Shown here piece after piece: positions 26,224-35,460 of a stretch of DNA of 44,639 nucleotides. A model generated the notes under the pieces. That model was not told the origin of the DNA. It searched no databases and saw only the letters and a list, made by a program, of their open reading frames with translations. The translations under genes were made by a program, and so were the position numbers. This DNA comes from a virus. Each line of letters begins with the position of its first letter. Position 1 is the first letter of the stretch. Where the stretch lies: the IMG/VR virus record IMGVR_UViG_3300010354_000160, positions 1-44,639 of that record; one strand, 5' to 3'.

Positions 26224-26252
26224 AGTATATCATTTTATTTATAGCTTTTCAA
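26224..26252 (-). promoter_or_regulatory. Promoter of the oxygenase operon
   Basis: Minus strand TTGAAA (26247-26252), 17-bp spacer, TGA TATACT (-10 at 26224-26229). Predicted leader of about 13 nt with AAAGGAG. It lies immediately after the stop of the fibronectin/FPP gene (26256), so the operon can be expressed separately from the fibres. Confidence 0.72.
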
Positions 26253-26255
26253 TAG

Positions 26256-27371
26256 CTAGAAAGTACATCTGCTGCTAAGCCACCAGCCTCCATTACACGA
26301 ACACCCTGCGGAAGTTCCAATTGGCAAACAACCGAAGAATGGTGGGAAGAATGGTGGGAAGTGAGGTGGGAAGAATGGTGGGAAGTGAGGTGGGAAGTGT
26401 GGTGGGAAGAATGGTGGGAAGTGAGGTGGGAAGAATGGTGGGAAGTGAGGTGGGAAGTGTGGTGGGAAGAATGGTGGGAAGTGTGGTGGGAAGAATGGTG
26501 GGAAGTGAGGTGGGAAGTGTGGTGGGAAGAATGGTGGGAAGTGAGGTGGGAAGAATGGTGGGAAGTGAGGTGGGAAGTGTGGTGGGAAGAATGGTGGGAA
26601 GTATGGTGGGAAGAATGGTGGGAAGAATGGTGGAAAGTGAGGTGGGAAGAATGGCGGGAAGAATGGTGGGAAGTGCGGTGGGGTAAATGTTTGAATTGGT
26701 GAGGTTGTGCCACCCAATGATTCTCCATTTGCGTTTGATGCATAAACTGTATAAGATTCATCAGCACTTGAATCTGGCAGAGTTGGATCTAAGGTGTCAT
26801 ATGGAGATGAAGCACTTGAAGATAGGGTTCCTCTTACGCTGGATGCAACTCTATATGAAGATATGGCCTTACCGCCATTTACGCCAGCGGACCATGTAAT
26901 TCTGTCATATCCAGACGAAGGAGTTGGGCTTGGACCTGCGGCTCCAGTAGAAACAGAAACTGATTGTGGTGCCTGAGGAACTGTAGTTGCAGTAACGCTA
27001 TCAGATACCGTATTTGGAGATTTTGCTGTCCCAGCATTATTTTTTGGGATTACGGTAAAGTTGTATGATACATTAGATTCTAGTCCTTCAAATGTAAATG
27101 ATGTCCCTGCTCCAGCATAGTTTACCGTTACTGTTTGGTTATCAGATATTCTAGTGGCAGTTATATCATAATTTGTAGCAGGTGGAGAAGCTTCTGGTAA
27201 TGTCCAAGAAAGAGATGCGGCTCCACCTTGACCAGATGTTCCGTTAAATGTTGTAGAATAAGGCCTACTAGTTCCTACATCAGTGGCACTTAGGCCTGTC
27301 ACATTTAATGGTTCTAAAAAGTTATCCTGTGCAGAACCTTTCGTACCTATTCTTTTCTTAGATAATGCCAT
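26256..27371 (-). CDS. Fibronectin-III fibre protein with FPP(F/H/Y) repeat tract (371 aa)
   Basis: Residues about 30-130 and 130-220 look like two fibronectin type III domains ([53 protein letters not shown]). Then follow about 28 tandem tetrapeptides FPP-F/H/Y (residues about 228-345), ending in a Cys/Trp-rich tail ([18 protein letters not shown]). About half the residues in the tract are proline, the rest Phe, His or Tyr. It is the last gene of the fibre array. Such tracts should form extended polyproline-II rods; I infer a virion surface role. All other frames through this repeat are open by repetition and are not genes. Confidence 0.85.
   Translation of the reverse strand: MALSKKRIGTKGSAQDNFLEPLNVTGLSATDVGTSRPYSTTFNGTSGQGGAASLSWTLPEASPPATNYDITATRISDNQTVTVNYAGAGTSFTFEGLESNVSYNFTVIPKNNAGTAKSPNTVSDSVTATTVPQAPQSVSVSTGAAGPSPTPSSGYDRITWSAGVNGGKAISSYRVASSVRGTLSSSASSPYDTLDPTLPDSSADESYTVYASNANGESLGGTTSPIQTFTPPHFPPFFPPFFPPHFPPFFPPFFPPYFPPFFPPHFPPHFPPFFPPHFPPFFPPHFPPHFPPFFPPHFPPFFPPHFPPHFPPFFPPHFPPFFPPHFPPHFPPFFPPHFPPFFPPFFGCLPIGTSAGCSCNGGWWLSSRCTF
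26336..26690. repeat. 12-bp tandem repeats encoding FPP(F/H/Y)
   Basis: Tandem 12-bp units (core GGTGGGAAGAAT / GGTGGGAAGTGA / GGTGGGAAGTGT on the plus strand) are themselves arranged in a near-perfect 60-bp period. Strong purine strand bias. The 60-bp period indicates recent slippage or unequal recombination within an older 12-bp repeat. Confidence 0.95.
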
Positions 27372-27392
27372 TTTATATCTCCTTAATTTTTA

Positions 27393-30065
27393 TTATGCGG
27401 ACAAATCTCCGATTAATAACCATGAATCTGTTCCACGCTTAAATAATGTTGCTGATGAATATTGAGCTCTTAAATTTAATCCTGGGGTTGCATTAATTGT
27501 AACTCCAGATCCTGCTGCGACAACCACTGCTCCAGCGCCCATTCTTACAATATCCCATGAAGCTCCAATTGGGAAGGCTGCTGTTGAATTTGGCGGAACT
27601 GTTAGTGTTACTGAGCTAGCGCTATTTACCTCTATCAAAGAGTCTCTATATGCTAAATCACTTAATGTTGCAGAAGATGTAATTGCATTGCTGTTTGCAG
27701 CGCCATAAATTACTGTTCTTGAAGGAACTGCTTCTTTCGTCTGAGTACCGTCTGTAAAGACAACTCCAGATGCTGAAGCTGTTATTGCTCCAGTTGCGGT
27801 TATTGCCACTGCATCTAAATTATTTAACTCAAGATCGTCTAATGATCCTTCTGTGAAATCAACGGTTGTTGATGGCTCTGTAGTAACGCCTTTGAAAAGC
27901 TTCCACTTATCTGCAGAAACGTCTCTGACAACACCAGAATGCTTAGCTGAACCATCATTATAAGCTACAACCAAACCAAGGTCTACAGTATTTGCAGCGT
28001 TTTGATGTGCAAGCTGAACCATATTATCTTCAATAACAATTGATGTTGAGCTAGCATTAAACGTTGTACCGTTTACAGTTAAGTTTCCATCTACCGTAAG
28101 GTTTTGATCAATTTCTACTGAACCCGTAAATGTCTGGCTGGCAGCATTTAAGTATGCTAGCTGTGCTGTGTCGGAAATTCCGTGTACTGAAGTAGTATCA
28201 GAATTGTGTGTAGAAACTGCGGAATCTGCATATCCTTGAGCAGCTGTCTGTGCTGTGCTTACATCATTGCTTGTTGCAAGTGCGGATGTATCTGCTATTC
28301 CGTGTACTGAAGTGGTTGCTCCTGTATGTGAATTTAGGTCTGCATCTAGTGCTTTGGCTGCTAGATCTGTTGTTAAATTAGCAATCTTAGATTGAGCAAT
28401 TTCTGCAGAGGCTGATATATCTGCATTAACTATAGTGCCGTCTGCGATTTTAGCAGATGTAATTGCAGAATCTGCTATATCGCCTGTATCTATTGTTCCA
28501 TCTAAAATCATTGCTGATGTTATTGTGCCATCTGGCAATGTAACTGTTCCAGTAAAAGTTGGGCTAGCTAATGGTGAATAAGTAGAAGAAGCTACTGTCG
28601 AATCTAGCTTTTCATCTATTTGTGATTGCAATCCACCAGTTACGCCGCTTAAATATCCAATCTCTGTTGAAGTAACACTTCCAACGCTTGTTGTACTTGG
28701 CAATGTTACTGTACCAGTAAAGGTTGGGTCAGCACTTGGCGACTTCGCATCAATCTGGAATTGAATTCCGCTAGTGACTCCGTCTAAGTAGCTAATCTCT
28801 GTTGCGCTTACATCTCCAATGTGAGTGGTAGAAGGCAACACGACTGTACCAGTAAAGGTTGGGTCAGCACTTGGCGACTTCGCATCGATCTGGAATTGGA
28901 TTCCGCTAGTGACTCCGTCTAAGTAGCTAATCTCTGTTGCGCTTACATCTCCAATGTCAGTGGTAGAAGGCAACACGACTGTACCAGTAAAGGTTGGATT
29001 AGCGCTTGGCGACTTCGCATCAATCTGGAATTGGATTCCGCTAGTGACTCCGTTTAAGTAACCAATCTCTGTTGCGCTTACATCTCCAATGTGAGTGGTA
29101 GAAGGCAATACGACTGTACCAGTAAAGGTTGGGTCAGCACTTGGCGACTTCGCATCAATCTGGAATTGGATTCCGCTAGTGACTCCGTCTAAGTAGCTAA
29201 TCTCTGTTGCGCTTACATCTCCAATGTCAGTGGTAGAAGGAAGATTAACTGTGCCACTAAATACTGGATCTGCTTTAGGAGCTTTTAGGCTATCTAAATT
29301 ATTTAAAGATGAAGTTACTGCTGAAGCAAAATTTGCGTCATCACCAAGAGCGTCAGCTAGTTCTCCAAGAGTATTTAAAAGTGAAGGTGCAGTTCCTATT
29401 AAATCTGTTATTTGTCCGTCTGTATAAGTGTTAGCTGCTGATTCTGCTGCGTTGGCCTTGCTTGTTGCATCTGCTGCTGCAGTTGCTTCTGCTGCTGCTT
29501 GAGCTGCGTTGGCCTTGCTTGTTGCATCTGCTGCTGCAGTTGCTTCTGCTGCTGCTTGAGCTGCGTTGGCTTTAGAAGTTGCATCTGCTGCTGCAGCTGT
29601 TATAGCATCTGATTCTGCCTGGTCAGCATAAGCCTGTGTTGCAATAGTTGTGGTATCAACTGAAACTGTTAGGGTATTTGCAGCATCATCGTAAGATTTT
29701 GTTATACCAGTACCTGCTGTTAATGCATCATTAATTGAATCTTGTGCAACTTCTGCTAATTCTGCTTTTGTGGCAATAACGGAAGTATCTACAGATACAG
29801 TAATTGTATTTGCATTATCATCATATGATTTTGTAATACCTGTTCCCGCAACAAGTGCATCATTAATGGCATCCTGTGCAATCTCGCTTATTTCTGGTGA
29901 ATCTGCAGCCACATAATCTAAAGATGTCCATGCAGTGGTGCCGTCACCAACTTTTACTTTTCTAGTGTCTGTTTCAACACCCATTTCTCCCGCTACTAAA
30001 GTAGGATTTGCTGAGGTCCACTGCGCTGCAGTTCCTCTTCTAAGCTGAATTCTTACTGTTGCCAT
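27393..30065 (-). CDS. Large tail fibre with Mtd-type N-terminus (890 aa)
   Basis: Residues 1-55 (VRIQLRRGTAAQWTSANP...GEMGVETDTRKVKVGDGTTAW) match the N-terminal attachment domain common to phage fibres and hyaluronidases. It then has helical Ala-rich repeats of 18 residues (ATSKANAAQAAAEAT), five 45-residue repeats (LPSTT-IGDVSATEISYL-GVTSG), and a C-terminal beta region (VFTDGTQTKEAVPS). Likely a trimeric receptor-binding or side fibre. RBS TATAGGGG; a TGGTATAAT box lies 24 nt upstream. No catalytic motif seen. Confidence 0.85.
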   Translation of the reverse strand: MATVRIQLRRGTAAQWTSANPTLVAGEMGVETDTRKVKVGDGTTAWTSLDYVAADSPEISEIAQDAINDALVAGTGITKSYDDNANTITVSVDTSVIATKAELAEVAQDSINDALTAGTGITKSYDDAANTLTVSVDTTTIATQAYADQAESDAITAAAADATSKANAAQAAAEATAAADATSKANAAQAAAEATAAADATSKANAAESAANTYTDGQITDLIGTAPSLLNTLGELADALGDDANFASAVTSSLNNLDSLKAPKADPVFSGTVNLPSTTDIGDVSATEISYLDGVTSGIQFQIDAKSPSADPTFTGTVVLPSTTHIGDVSATEIGYLNGVTSGIQFQIDAKSPSANPTFTGTVVLPSTTDIGDVSATEISYLDGVTSGIQFQIDAKSPSADPTFTGTVVLPSTTHIGDVSATEISYLDGVTSGIQFQIDAKSPSADPTFTGTVTLPSTTSVGSVTSTEIGYLSGVTGGLQSQIDEKLDSTVASSTYSPLASPTFTGTVTLPDGTITSAMILDGTIDTGDIADSAITSAKIADGTIVNADISASAEIAQSKIANLTTDLAAKALDADLNSHTGATTSVHGIADTSALATSNDVSTAQTAAQGYADSAVSTHNSDTTSVHGISDTAQLAYLNAASQTFTGSVEIDQNLTVDGNLTVNGTTFNASSTSIVIEDNMVQLAHQNAANTVDLGLVVAYNDGSAKHSGVVRDVSADKWKLFKGVTTEPSTTVDFTEGSLDDLELNNLDAVAITATGAITASASGVVFTDGTQTKEAVPSRTVIYGAANSNAITSSATLSDLAYRDSLIEVNSASSVTLTVPPNSTAAFPIGASWDIVRMGAGAVVVAAGSGVTINATPGLNLRAQYSSATLFKRGTDSWLLIGDLSA
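28608..29282 (-). repeat. Five tandem 135-bp repeats (45 aa) in the fibre gene
   Basis: Exact 135-bp spacing of the shared block at 28711, 28846, 28981 and 29116. Units 2-4 are nearly identical; the first and fifth in protein order are diverged. Likely copy-number variable among related phages. Confidence 0.9.
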
Positions 30066-30088
30066 TTTATTTATACCCCTATATTAGA

Positions 30089-30097
30089 ATTATACCA
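30089..30097 (-). promoter_or_regulatory. Possible extended -10 promoter before the large fibre
   Basis: Minus strand TGGTATAAT in the 45-bp gap between the 106-aa gene and the 890-aa fibre. No clear -35. Confidence 0.45.
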
Positions 30098-30110
30098 CTT
30101 GCTTATTTTA

Positions 30111-30431
30111 CTAGGAAATGACTCCTGAATCAAATGTTAAGGCAAATGATGAACTGCTTGGGGAGCCGCCATCGGCATATTTTGTAGCCTCAGTAACTAC
30201 CCCATCTCCACCAACAGAATATATTGGTGCTCCATTATAATCAATAGCCAAGTCAATATCATTGAATCCCATATCATTTGAGTCTGATATGTCAATCCAT
30301 TGTCCATTGACCTGAATTCTTAATTTATTATTGTCTGAATTAAATGCTAGGGGTACTGAGCCCAACGTAACCTGTCCTGATTGGACCACTAGGTTATTCT
30401 TAACTTTAAAATCTCTATTTAGTGTTGCCAC
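30111..30431 (-). CDS. Short fibre/adaptor protein (106 aa)
   Basis: Starts with GTG at 30431 behind GGGGGAT. The N-terminal MATLNRDFKVKNNLVV is nearly the same as in the upstream 588-aa fibre (MATVNKNFRVKNGLVV), a likely shared virion-attachment module; the C-terminus YADGGSPSSSS...DSGVIS has the DGG motif also found in the 123-aa neighbour. It looks like a fibre with a minimal body: a trimeric adaptor or a remnant. Confidence 0.72.
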   Translation of the reverse strand: MATLNRDFKVKNNLVVQSGQVTLGSVPLAFNSDNNKLRIQVNGQWIDISDSNDMGFNDIDLAIDYNGAPIYSVGGDGVVTEATKYADGGSPSSSSFALTFDSGVIS

Positions 30432-30455
30432 GAGTTCAATATCCCCCGAATTTTA

Positions 30456-30477
30456 GGTGGGGGCTTTTGCCCCCACC
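30456..30477 (-). terminator. Hairpin after the 588-aa fibre gene
   Basis: Perfect 9-bp stem GGTGGGGGC / GCCCCCACC with a 4-nt loop, 17 nt after the fibre stop. The T-run is weak (TAAAATT), so partial termination or an mRNA-stabilising hairpin are both possible. Confidence 0.65.
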
Positions 30478-30493
30478 AATTAATATTTAGTTG

Positions 30494-32260
30494 TTATACA
30501 AGAAGTGTGGCGTGAGCCATTACTTCTGTGTTATTATTTGCTGGAGTTACACGGAGTCTGACATTTCCGCCATCAATATCTGCATCAATTGTCATAAGTG
30601 ATCCATTTGTTGTTGTAATTCCATATTCGTTAAGAGCAATATTATCTGAAGTATCTAGTGATACTATAACCTCAGAAACATGGGTATGAGAACCATTTTT
30701 TGCTTTAACAAGAATTTTAGCTGTTCTGTAGCTTGCTGATGTCCAGCTTAATGCTGTGGTAGCTGCTGCAGTTACAATATTGCCAGTTGTAGAGGCTATC
30801 TGACGAGAAACTGAATTTACATCAAGAGCGGTAAAGTCGGTTGTTCCGTCTAGAACATCATCTAATGCTGCTTGTGCGGTTGACTCAGCGGCTGATTGAG
30901 CTGCTGATTCTGCTGCATCAACATATTGCTTAGTTGCTGCATGTAGGTTGCTTGAAGGATCTGCATGGAGTGTTAAAGCTCCAGTCATTGTATCCCCAGC
31001 CTTTGCTACCTTTTCTGCAAGTCCATTTGTTACTGTTGTAGCAAAGTTTGCATCATCGCCAAGTGCTGCTGCAATTTCATTTAATGTATTTAATAGATCT
31101 GGTGCAGAGTCAACTAAGTTTGATACAGCTGTATCAACATAAGTTTTATTAGCAATTACTGATGTATCAACAGATATTGCGCCTGTTGCATCATCATATG
31201 AAAGTCCAGATCCTAGGTTGTTACCAATAGCATCTTGAGCTCTTTCATCTGTGTAATAAAGATTTGCACCCTCTTCAATATCTGAAGTTGTTAGTGCATT
31301 TATAGCATTATCTGTGTAAGTATTTGCATTTCCTTCTGCATCTGATGCGGCACCATAAGCATCGTATGTATTTGCAGTTACTGAAATTATGCCATCAGCT
31401 GAGCTATAGGTAATTCCCGTTCCACCAGAAACTGCATTTCTAGCACGACCATTTGTAAAGTAAAGGTTAGATGCTCCTTCTTCAATAACGTCTGTGTCTA
31501 GTGCGTTTATTTCAGTGTCTACATAACTCTCTGTTGCATATCCACTAAGATCTGCTGACTTTAAATATCCATATCCATCAATTGTGGTATCTAGATTTGC
31601 AGTTGTGGTGTAATTTGCAAGCTGCGTATCTGTATAATTATTTGCATTAGATTCAGCAGTAGAAGCTGCTCCATATGCATCATAAGTGTTAGTGGATACC
31701 GATATTACGCCAGTTGAATTGTCATAGCTAATTCCTGTTCCGCCAGAAACTGCTTGACGAGCACGTGTATTTGTAAAATAAAGATTAGTTGTGCCTTCAG
31801 ATAAAGCATCTGTATCATGATTAGAAAGGCTTGAAACTGTTCCTGTTACGTTACCAGTAAGGTCACCAGTTACGTCACCAGTAAGATTTCCTGTTACGTT
31901 ACCTGTTACGTTGCCAGTAAGGTCACCAGTCACATCACCAGTTACGTTACCAGTTACGTTACCAGTTACGTTACCAGTTACGTTACCAGTAAGGTCTCCT
32001 GTTACGTTTCCAGTTAGGTTGCCAGTTACATCACCTGTTAAATCAGCTGTAATTGTTCCTGCTGCAAAATTTCCATTTGCATCACGCTTTACAACAGTAT
32101 TTGCGGTATTTGAAGAAGTTGCTTGGCCGCCAATAAGATCAACAATGTATGATTGATCTGCGCTTGCCTTTGTTAATATGTCATAGCCATTTACGGTAGC
32201 GGTACTTCCTTCAACTACCAGACCATTTTTTACTCTAAAATTTTTGTTTACTGTTGCCAC
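30494..32260 (-). CDS. Tail fibre with GNVTGD repeats (588 aa)
   Basis: GTG start at 32260. N-terminal module MATVNKNFRVKNGLVV, then an imperfect (G-N/D-V/L-T) tract over about residues 75-140 that likely forms a beta-helical shaft, then repeated 'TDVIEEGASNLYFTN-RAR-AVSGGTGI' units (three copies), a KAGDTMTGALTL segment typical of phage fibres, a short Ala-rich helix, and a C-terminal beta domain. Probably a trimeric side fibre. It has no enzymatic motif. Confidence 0.83.
   Translation of the reverse strand: MATVNKNFRVKNGLVVEGSTATVNGYDILTKASADQSYIVDLIGGQATSSNTANTVVKRDANGNFAAGTITADLTGDVTGNLTGNVTGDLTGNVTGNVTGNVTGNVTGDVTGDLTGNVTGNVTGNLTGDVTGDLTGNVTGTVSSLSNHDTDALSEGTTNLYFTNTRARQAVSGGTGISYDNSTGVISVSTNTYDAYGAASTAESNANNYTDTQLANYTTTANLDTTIDGYGYLKSADLSGYATESYVDTEINALDTDVIEEGASNLYFTNGRARNAVSGGTGITYSSADGIISVTANTYDAYGAASDAEGNANTYTDNAINALTTSDIEEGANLYYTDERAQDAIGNNLGSGLSYDDATGAISVDTSVIANKTYVDTAVSNLVDSAPDLLNTLNEIAAALGDDANFATTVTNGLAEKVAKAGDTMTGALTLHADPSSNLHAATKQYVDAAESAAQSAAESTAQAALDDVLDGTTDFTALDVNSVSRQIASTTGNIVTAAATTALSWTSASYRTAKILVKAKNGSHTHVSEVIVSLDTSDNIALNEYGITTTNGSLMTIDADIDGGNVRLRVTPANNNTEVMAHATLLV
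31840..32050 (-). repeat. 15-bp tandem repeat region (GNVTG coding)
   Basis: Repeated GTTACGTTACCAGTA-type 15-mers with variants (plus-strand reading), encoding (T-G-N/D-V/L) shaft repeats. Prone to slippage. Confidence 0.85.
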
Positions 32261-32276
32261 TCTGACAACCCCCTAT

Positions 32277-33347
32277 TTAGGCTTTTAATGCAGTCCGCAC
32301 AAACCTTGCTGTAACAGCAGAACTTGTGGGGGTTACATATAAGCCAATTATACCTGCATTTGATTCAAAAGTAACACTTGCTAGGTTATTTGATGTGTTT
32401 GATATGATATTAGACTCAGATACATTGATATCAGTCCCATCATTCAAAAGTAGGTAGTCGGATGACACATATTCGCTACCTTGTGATATTTGTAAGCTAT
32501 ATTTAATTGTTCTGTATGTACTAGAATTAAAGCTATCTACCTGGGTTTTATTCTCTATACCCGTAATAGTTAGATCATTATTTCCAGCCAATCCTAATTT
32601 TGTATTTATTAATGCTACGTCTTCGTCTTTTGCATACTCTAGGTCTAAATTTACATTTTCCCATAGGCCAAGAGATGAGTTATATTGAAGGATATTTCCA
32701 TCTTGAGGATTTGTTATTGATACATTGTGTAGCTCTTCGATTTCAAAGCCGTTTTGTACCTTGACAAACATAGAGCCAGTCTGTGACTGATTACCTCTTA
32801 TTACTATACCAAGAAATACTAAATGTAACGGAGCTGCTGGCTTATTTGCTAAACCAAATAAAAGGTTCCCGCCTGTTCCTAGCCATACTGTATCTCCATC
32901 GTTTGCTCCAGTTGTGTCTATGCCCTGAATTAGTCCTTCTGAAACAACTTCACCTTCTGCGCCGTCGGCAATTGCGGCTCTTGTTATTCCAAAAGTTTTT
33001 GTTGAAGTAGTTTCTGTTGCATTAGATGCTAAAGATACTCTTAGCTTGCCAGATGCACCAACTGATCCGCTGACATATACTGCTTTACCTTTAGCGATTT
33101 CGCTACCAGTATTATTGCTTACTGTTTCATATATTAATTTTGATTCAGTACTTGGTGGTGCTACTTCAAGTGCTGTTACTCTATAATCTAAAGAATTAGA
33201 ATCCGTGGATCCATCTACACCAACTTTTGTCTGTAATGCTTCAATAGCATCATTTGTGTTTGTGTGTAGCTGAGAATGACCTTGTAAAGAATCTGTTGAT
33301 TGTGGATTTGTTAAATCGTCTAAGCTTGCTGGGAAATTAGTTGCCAA
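32277..33347 (-). CDS. Tail fibre/structural protein (356 aa)
   Basis: TTG start at 33347 with GGAGGCG upstream, overlapping the preceding gene by 11 nt. N-terminus with SLQGHSQLHTNTNDAIEALQTKVG is a common virion-attachment helix in actinophage fibres; the middle (NNTGSEIAKGKAVYVSG...VSEGLIQGIDTTGANDGDTVW) is the beta domain widely shared by phage structural proteins. Likely a fibre component. Confidence 0.75.
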   Translation of the reverse strand: MATNFPASLDDLTNPQSTDSLQGHSQLHTNTNDAIEALQTKVGVDGSTDSNSLDYRVTALEVAPPSTESKLIYETVSNNTGSEIAKGKAVYVSGSVGASGKLRVSLASNATETTSTKTFGITRAAIADGAEGEVVSEGLIQGIDTTGANDGDTVWLGTGGNLLFGLANKPAAPLHLVFLGIVIRGNQSQTGSMFVKVQNGFEIEELHNVSITNPQDGNILQYNSSLGLWENVNLDLEYAKDEDVALINTKLGLAGNNDLTITGIENKTQVDSFNSSTYRTIKYSLQISQGSEYVSSDYLLLNDGTDINVSESNIISNTSNNLASVTFESNAGIIGLYVTPTSSAVTARFVRTALKA

Positions 33348-33708
33348 TTTCGCCTCCGTCTAGTAATGTCAAATCAGCAAAATTTGGATCACTATATGTT
33401 GAATTTGGAGCACCGCCATCAAGTCCTATTATAGCAGGAATTGTTTCAACAACTGACTGATTATTGTTTATATCAGTAGTAAAGTTGATTGTTTCCTCCA
33501 AGTTAATTGTGTGTACATCGCCATCGTATGTATGTGTATGCATGTAAAATGGGGCGGGATCTTCAGAAGCAGGTGTTAGATCAAGCCAAGTTAAACCATT
33601 ATGTATCTTTATGTTTTTAGATACAGTATTAAAATAAATATCTCCAGCAGATCCAGTTGGATCCGCTTCAAGAGTTACTAAATTTAATAATGACTTAAAC
33701 TTGGCCAT
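33337..33708 (-). CDS. Small fibre-associated protein (123 aa)
   Basis: N-terminal MAKFKSLLNLVTLEADPTGSAGDIYFNT segment matches the start of other phage fibre proteins, followed by a His-rich HTHTYDGDVH patch and a C-terminus LDGGAPNSTYSDPNFADLTLLDGG, the DGG pattern seen also in the 106-aa protein. Probably a short fibre or fibre base; overlaps the next gene by 11 nt. Confidence 0.65.
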   Translation of the reverse strand: MAKFKSLLNLVTLEADPTGSAGDIYFNTVSKNIKIHNGLTWLDLTPASEDPAPFYMHTHTYDGDVHTINLEETINFTTDINNNQSVVETIPAIIGLDGGAPNSTYSDPNFADLTLLDGGEIGN

Positions 33709-33718
33709 ATCTAAATCC

Positions 33719-34999
33719 TTATCCTATAACTACTACTCTATATTCTCCAGCTGAAGGAGCTGTAGCAAATTTAATATTTACTGTGTTTGCATTTGTATGC
33801 TCTATATCTGTAAATACCTGTTGATATGGAGATGCAACTTCGTAAATTTGAACTACTACATCTTGAGTATTTAAGTTATGTGTTACTGTATATGATGTTG
33901 CAGAAGATGCAAGGGTTTCCTTGTACTTTCTTGTAATCTCATGATAATTTGTGCCATCATTTGTTAACTGCCATTGATCTGCTGTTTCATTCCATAAAAC
34001 TTCTACATCAGCAGAGTCTCCTCTTTCTACCTTCAATCCCGCATCTGCTGAGGGGGTTCCAGTTACGTTAGAGTTTAAAACAACCTTATTGTCAACTATG
34101 TTTACTTCTGTTGTGCTTATTGAGTTAATAGATCCCTGAACATCTAGGTTTCCATTAACGGTAAGATTTCCAGAAACAGTTACATCGTCTGGCAATCCAA
34201 TTGTTACAGCAGCAGTTTCTGAACCAGATCCAGATACTGTAATTTCATTTGCAGTTCCAGAAATTGTTGCTACATAATTTCCTGTAGTATCAGTTCCTAG
34301 TGCTACTGAATTTGGCTGAACAGTTGTTGTTATGGTGACATCACCAAGGTTAGTCATCGTAGCAGATCCAGCTACGTCTCCAGAAAGTGTAATTACTGGG
34401 TCTTTAGCTAAACTTACATGACCATTTGTAACAGAAAAGTCTGTTGAGTCAAAGCTAGCAATACCCTTATTGGTATCAGATGCATCTTCTCCAGAAATTG
34501 TAATTGTTCCTGATGAAATTGATGTATCTATTCCTTCTCCACCAGATACCGTTAGGGTTTCTGAAAGTAAAGAAATTGTGTCAGTACCAGAATCTGAAGC
34601 TATATCTAAATCTGTTGATATAGTTGTTGATCCAGCAGCAGTTAATCTACCTTGTGCGTCAACTGTAAAGGTTGGGATTTCTGTGCTAGAACCATATGAT
34701 CCTGCAGATACAGATGTATCATCTAAATCTATTGTTGTTTCGCCAGATACATTATCGTATGTAGCCGTTAAGCCAGTTCCTCCAATTACAGAAGAACCAA
34801 TTACATCTTGAATTACATCGGTAGCTCCAGATGCTGGAATCCATGTCGTTCCATTGTAAAAGTATAAAACATTATCTCCAGTATCAAAATATATTTGACC
34901 TGCTACTGGACTTGAAGGGGCACTACCTAAATTCTGAATTCTGGCATTGAGAAGTTCATTTTTATTTAGGTCGACGCTTACCAAAAATTTTCTTGCCAT
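33719..34999 (-). CDS. Tail fibre protein (426 aa)
   Basis: Starts MARKFLVSVDLNKNELLNARIQ, a module found at the start of many phage fibre and adhesin genes, then GQIYFDTGDNVLYFYNGTTWIP. The middle is a Ser/Thr/Gly-rich beta region; NGNLDVQGSINSISTTEVNI starts a shaft seen also in the 890-aa fibre (DGNLTVNGTTFNASSTSIVI). The last about 60 residues (YTVTHNLNTQDVVVQIYE) form a compact C-terminal domain. AAGGAG site upstream. Confidence 0.82.
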   Translation of the reverse strand: MARKFLVSVDLNKNELLNARIQNLGSAPSSPVAGQIYFDTGDNVLYFYNGTTWIPASGATDVIQDVIGSSVIGGTGLTATYDNVSGETTIDLDDTSVSAGSYGSSTEIPTFTVDAQGRLTAAGSTTISTDLDIASDSGTDTISLLSETLTVSGGEGIDTSISSGTITISGEDASDTNKGIASFDSTDFSVTNGHVSLAKDPVITLSGDVAGSATMTNLGDVTITTTVQPNSVALGTDTTGNYVATISGTANEITVSGSGSETAAVTIGLPDDVTVSGNLTVNGNLDVQGSINSISTTEVNIVDNKVVLNSNVTGTPSADAGLKVERGDSADVEVLWNETADQWQLTNDGTNYHEITRKYKETLASSATSYTVTHNLNTQDVVVQIYEVASPYQQVFTDIEHTNANTVNIKFATAPSAGEYRVVVIG

Positions 35000-35010
35000 T
35001 TTTTATCTCC

Positions 35011-35460
35011 TTATGATAGGTATACTGTTCCAGAAAATGGTTGTGCCATTACTAGTGTCAACTCATCAAGAGAATCATAGTTGATGCCTGTTTCAACGAC
35101 ATCTCCAGAACTTGATTTAATTGTTACACTAGGACTGTATCCTAAATTATGTGTTATTTGTATAGAGTATTCTCCATTTACAGGGCCAACAACCTGAGAC
35201 AATTCCCATGATGTTGAAAATGAAACGTTTTGTGTTGTAGCAAACTCAACTACATCCGCTCCAGACCAAGTAACATTAGATGGTTTTGGGCCATAAAATG
35301 AAAAGGAGTTTTTATCATAATAAAAATCTCCTTCTAGGCCAAGGTTTGAGGACGGTATGCCGTTACCGCTTAATATAGTCCTACCCCTAGGTCCTTGTGT
35401 ACCTGGGGATGAAATAATTAATCGATTTTTTTGTTCTACAACTTTAACAATTTCGGCCAT
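35011..35460 (-). CDS. Small tail protein with collagen-like start (149 aa)
   Basis: A short collagen-like PGTQGPRGRT at residues 19-28, an LGLEGDFYYDKNSFSFYGPK segment found in phage fibres, and a C-terminal domain ITHNLGYSPSVTIKSSSGDV similar to the end of the 426-aa fibre. Start ATG overlaps the previous stop (TAATG), coupling it to the BppU-like gene. Probably a baseplate or fibre adaptor. Confidence 0.72.
   Translation of the reverse strand: MAEIVKVVEQKNRLIISSPGTQGPRGRTILSGNGIPSSNLGLEGDFYYDKNSFSFYGPKPSNVTWSGADVVEFATTQNVSFSTSWELSQVVGPVNGEYSIQITHNLGYSPSVTIKSSSGDVVETGINYDSLDELTLVMAQPFSGTVYLS

Noticed and set aside
26336-26690. CRISPR-like array
   Set aside because: Units are contiguous 12-bp in-frame codons without unique spacers.
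26249-26767. Other-frame and opposite-strand ORFs through the FPP repeat (up to 172 aa)
   Set aside because: A 12-bp repeat without stops keeps every frame open; only the frame with FN3 domains has non-repetitive coding sequence and a ribosome site.
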